This document shows, piece after piece, positions 61,878 to 64,000 of a DNA stretch of 64,000 nt. Positions within the stretch are counted from its first letter, which is position 1. Each line of letters begins with the position of its first letter. A program made the position numbers and the translations under genes. The notes beneath the pieces were generated by a model. The model did no database searches. It worked only from the letters and a program-made list of their open reading frames with translations, and was not told where the DNA came from. Source of the stretch: Mycolicibacterium komanii (GTDB lineage Bacteria; Actinomycetota; Actinomycetes; Mycobacteriales; Mycobacteriaceae); NCBI RefSeq assembly GCF_001050035.1, contig NZ_CVTA01000003.1:1-64000 (forward strand). The letters run 5' to 3'.

Positions 61878-63908
61878 CCCGAGCGTCTCGGGCACCTCGA
61901 CGTCCTCACCGAGCACGTGCCGGGCCAGGAACCCGATCACCACCTGGTACCAGATCTTGGCGTGTTGCGGTGTGAGCACCCAGTGGTTTTCAGACGGGAA
62001 GTACAGGAACCGGTGCGGGCTGTCGCCGTCGGCGTCGGCGGGCAGCGCCGAGTGCGTCAACAACTCGTACCAGAGCCGCAGCGCCTCGCCGATCGGGACG
62101 CGGTAGTCCTTGTCGCCGTGAATCACGAGCATCGGCGTGCGGATCCGACCGACGTGGCGGTGCGGGGAGTTCTGCTCGGCCATCTCGCGCGTCATCTCGC
62201 GCAGCCAGTAGTACGACGAGTCGGTGGTGGCGCCGAACTGGTCGAGCGCCCAGAGGCTGGCGTGGGTGACGATCGCGTCGAACCTGTCGGTGTGGCCGGC
62301 GACCCAGTTGGCCATGTAGCCGCCGAACGAGCCGCCCATCGCCGCCGTGCGGGAGGCATCGATTCGCGGATGCGCACAGGCCGCGTCGGTGATGGCCATC
62401 AGGTCATCGAACGGAGCGCCGCCCCACGCGCCCCAGCCACGCGCGATGAAGTCCTGCCCGTATCCGGTCGACAGCCCGGGGTCGGGCAGCAGCACGGCAT
62501 ATCCCCGCGCCGCCAGCAGCCAGGGATTCCATCGCCACGACCACACGTTCCAGCTGTTCAGCGGGCCACCGTGGATCCACAGCAGCAGCGGCGCCTCGCC
62601 GTCGACCGCCGGCAGCACCAGCCATGAGCGCACCCGGGTGCCGTCGTCGGTCGTCGTCTCGAGTTCGGTCAGCGTCCCCGGCAGTGGCGGCGGCTCGACG
62701 CAGGGCAGTTCGGTGATCGGGCCGCCGGGATCGATGCGCACCGGGTGTGGCGGCGCGGCATAGGAGCTCCGCAACGCGTACAGCGCACCGTCAGGCGCGG
62801 CGGCGACGTCGGAGTAGCAGTGGTCGTCGAACGTCAGCTGAGTCACCGCGCCGTCGGCGACATCGATCCGGAACACCGGCGCTCGACCATCCTGGTCGGC
62901 GGTGACGATCACCGCGGAACCGTCGCGCAGCCACGTCACCGAGGCGGGCCAGCGGTCCCAGTCGGCCGCGAGCGTCGTGGGTTCCTCACCAAATCGCATA
63001 CAGCCCAGAGTGATCCGCGGCGGGGTGTCGGGCGTCGAGAATGTCTCGCGAAGGTACACGACCGTCGACCCGTCCGGCGAGACGACCGGACCCCAGACGT
63101 CTGCGTCGGGATCGTCGACCAGCACCGTGCGCTCGCCGCTGTCGAGGTCGATCCGCATCAGCACCGAATGCCGGGACGCACCGGGCGCAGGCCGCTGCCA
63201 CGTGGTGACCAGGAACTGCCCGTCGGAACTGATGTCGAAGTCGGAGTCGCGCAGTGCATCGCCGGGCGCGGCGGTCAGGTCGCGGACGTCCTCGCTGCGG
63301 GCGGTGTCGGCGGTCAGGTCGACGCCGAGCAGGTGTGGTTCGTCGGGCCCGAGATCGGCGTCCCAGTGTCGGATCGGATAGCCGGTGTGCAGAATCGCCG
63401 TGATCTTGTTGTCTTTGCGCAGCTCGCGGAGCCGCCGGTCGTCGTCGACGGTGCGCGCCGACGGCATCAGCGGTGAGCGCACCACCGCGACATCGGCCTC
63501 GTGGGCCGGGCGCACCGCCTCGACGCCGCCGGGCAGCGTCAGCACCTGCGCCGCCTCCCCGCCGGTGGCCGGGAGCCGCCACAGCGCGGCGGGCGGCTTG
63601 TCGTCGTCGGCCGTCGGGCGGACGGCAATGAACAGTAGGTCGCCGTCGGTCGCGAATGCCGGTGCCGACTCCCCCTTGGTCCCGCGCGTCAATCGGCGCG
63701 CCGGCTGCACACCGGCGGGGTCGAGCTCCCATACCGCGCTGACGTATTCGGTTCTCTTGTCGTTGAGTTCGGCGACGGTGGTCACCAGCCGCGCTCCGTC
63801 CGGCGACAACGCCAAACCCGAGATGCGAGGCAGCCCGACGTACTCGTCGAGGTCGTGAAACGGTGCGCGATACGAGGCGGTCTGGGCGCCGAGGTCCGTC
63901 GCGGTCAT
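61875..63908 (-). CDS. S9-family prolyl oligopeptidase-like serine peptidase
   Basis: A 677-aa protein: an N-terminal beta-propeller with WD/TolB-like repeats (ISGLALSPDGARLVTTVAEL; GPVVSPDGSTVVYLRE) and a C-terminal alpha/beta hydrolase with LLLWIHGGPLNSW, nucleophile GGSFGGYMANWVAGHTDRFDAIVTH, Asp in VIHGDKDYRVPIGEAL and His in SENHWVLTPQHAK. Cleaves peptides or acyl-peptides; no signal peptide seen, so cytosolic. ATG at 63908 is the internal start giving TATDLGAQTASYRAPFHDLD. A near-match -10 (TACGAA) lies upstream. Confidence 0.92.
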   Translation of the reverse strand: MTATDLGAQTASYRAPFHDLDEYVGLPRISGLALSPDGARLVTTVAELNDKRTEYVSAVWELDPAGVQPARRLTRGTKGESAPAFATDGDLLFIAVRPTADDDKPPAALWRLPATGGEAAQVLTLPGGVEAVRPAHEADVAVVRSPLMPSARTVDDDRRLRELRKDNKITAILHTGYPIRHWDADLGPDEPHLLGVDLTADTARSEDVRDLTAAPGDALRDSDFDISSDGQFLVTTWQRPAPGASRHSVLMRIDLDSGERTVLVDDPDADVWGPVVSPDGSTVVYLRETFSTPDTPPRITLGCMRFGEEPTTLAADWDRWPASVTWLRDGSAVIVTADQDGRAPVFRIDVADGAVTQLTFDDHCYSDVAAAPDGALYALRSSYAAPPHPVRIDPGGPITELPCVEPPPLPGTLTELETTTDDGTRVRSWLVLPAVDGEAPLLLWIHGGPLNSWNVWSWRWNPWLLAARGYAVLLPDPGLSTGYGQDFIARGWGAWGGAPFDDLMAITDAACAHPRIDASRTAAMGGSFGGYMANWVAGHTDRFDAIVTHASLWALDQFGATTDSSYYWLREMTREMAEQNSPHRHVGRIRTPMLVIHGDKDYRVPIGEALRLWYELLTHSALPADADGDSPHRFLYFPSENHWVLTPQHAKIWYQVVIGFLARHVLGEDVEVPETLG

Positions 63909-63961
63909 GCCCCGTTCGTAGCACACGAACCGGCCGCCTTCCCGACGTCACGACACGAGTA

Positions 63962-63978
63962 GGTTTGATTTTCAAACC
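63962..63978. promoter_or_regulatory. Palindromic operator-like site at the right edge
   Basis: GGTTTGA-TTT-TCAAACC, a perfect inverted repeat with seven-base arms, three bases before an ATG at 63981 that could open a plus-strand gene running out of the window. Its size and symmetry suit a TetR-family operator. Confidence 0.5.
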
Positions 63979-64000
63979 AATGCGCGGCATGATGGTGCGA

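Overview
The window is chromosomal DNA of a Mycobacterium/Mycolicibacterium. It is GC-rich, it carries mycobacterial gene families (mycothiol- and F420-type enzymes, LppR-like lipoproteins, methylglucose lipopolysaccharide genes), and its gene order follows the M. tuberculosis block running from subI through lepA, rpsT, holA, comEC, comEA, octT, gpgP, rsfS, nadD, proA, nadE, proB, obg, rpmA, rplU, rne, ndk and folC to valS. At least 16 starts show the leaderless architecture of mycobacteria: a TANNNT -10 box six to eight bases before the ATG or GTG. No tRNA, rRNA, CRISPR array or intact transposase was seen.

Layout. 1-1.5 kb: the 3'-truncated sulfate-binding lipoprotein gene subI, preceded by a leaderless 30-codon ORF ending in four cysteine codons (a cysteine attenuator), plus two tiny membrane proteins. 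1.6-9.7 kb: a FAD monooxygenase, a GH15 trehalase-like enzyme, and a group resembling sulfur scavenging (MetE-like protein, SfnB-like flavin monooxygenase, LysR regulator), then a 2OG-Fe(II) oxygenase and an ANTAR mini-protein. 9.7-23.9 kb: two LppR-like lipoproteins, lepA, a PemK-like protein, GNAT/CBS genes, an aldo-keto reductase, an RNase Z-like hydrolase, a MarR gene facing a membrane protein/LLM flavoenzyme pair, the transglutaminase/alpha-E/ATP-grasp operon, rpsT and holA.

23.9-25.9 kb is the one accessory patch. About 2 kb lies between holA and comEC, and it contains a decayed second copy of the comEC 3' end, AT-richer DNA, and a leaderless gene for a membrane protein of unknown family. 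comEC itself has lost its native C-terminus there.

25.9-39.5 kb: comEC-comEA, a membrane protein, a short-chain dehydrogenase and a dehydrogenase-like gene, an ArsR-AHSA1-mycothiol enzyme operon, then the nadD-rsfS-gpgP-octT-degV run and proA-moxR-VWA. 39.5-48.9 kb: a ribokinase-like gene with an enoyl-CoA hydratase, a CmtR-type metal sensor with a methyltransferase-like membrane protein, nadE facing an isochorismatase-family gene, a molybdopterin oxidoreductase without the usual N-terminal Fe-S ligands, and a sirtuin. 48.9-64 kb: proB-obg-rpmA-rplU, rne, ndk, a DUF4233-like membrane gene, folC, valS, an enoyl-reductase-like protein and an S9 peptidase.

NAD metabolism recurs (nadD, nadE, sirtuin), as do proline synthesis (proA, proB) and ribosome biogenesis (lepA, rpsT, rsfS, obg, rpmA, rplU, rne). 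Many genes are joined by ATGA or GTGA overlaps, and most convergent pairs are separated by fewer than 15 bases. All family calls come from reading the translations; no database search was run.
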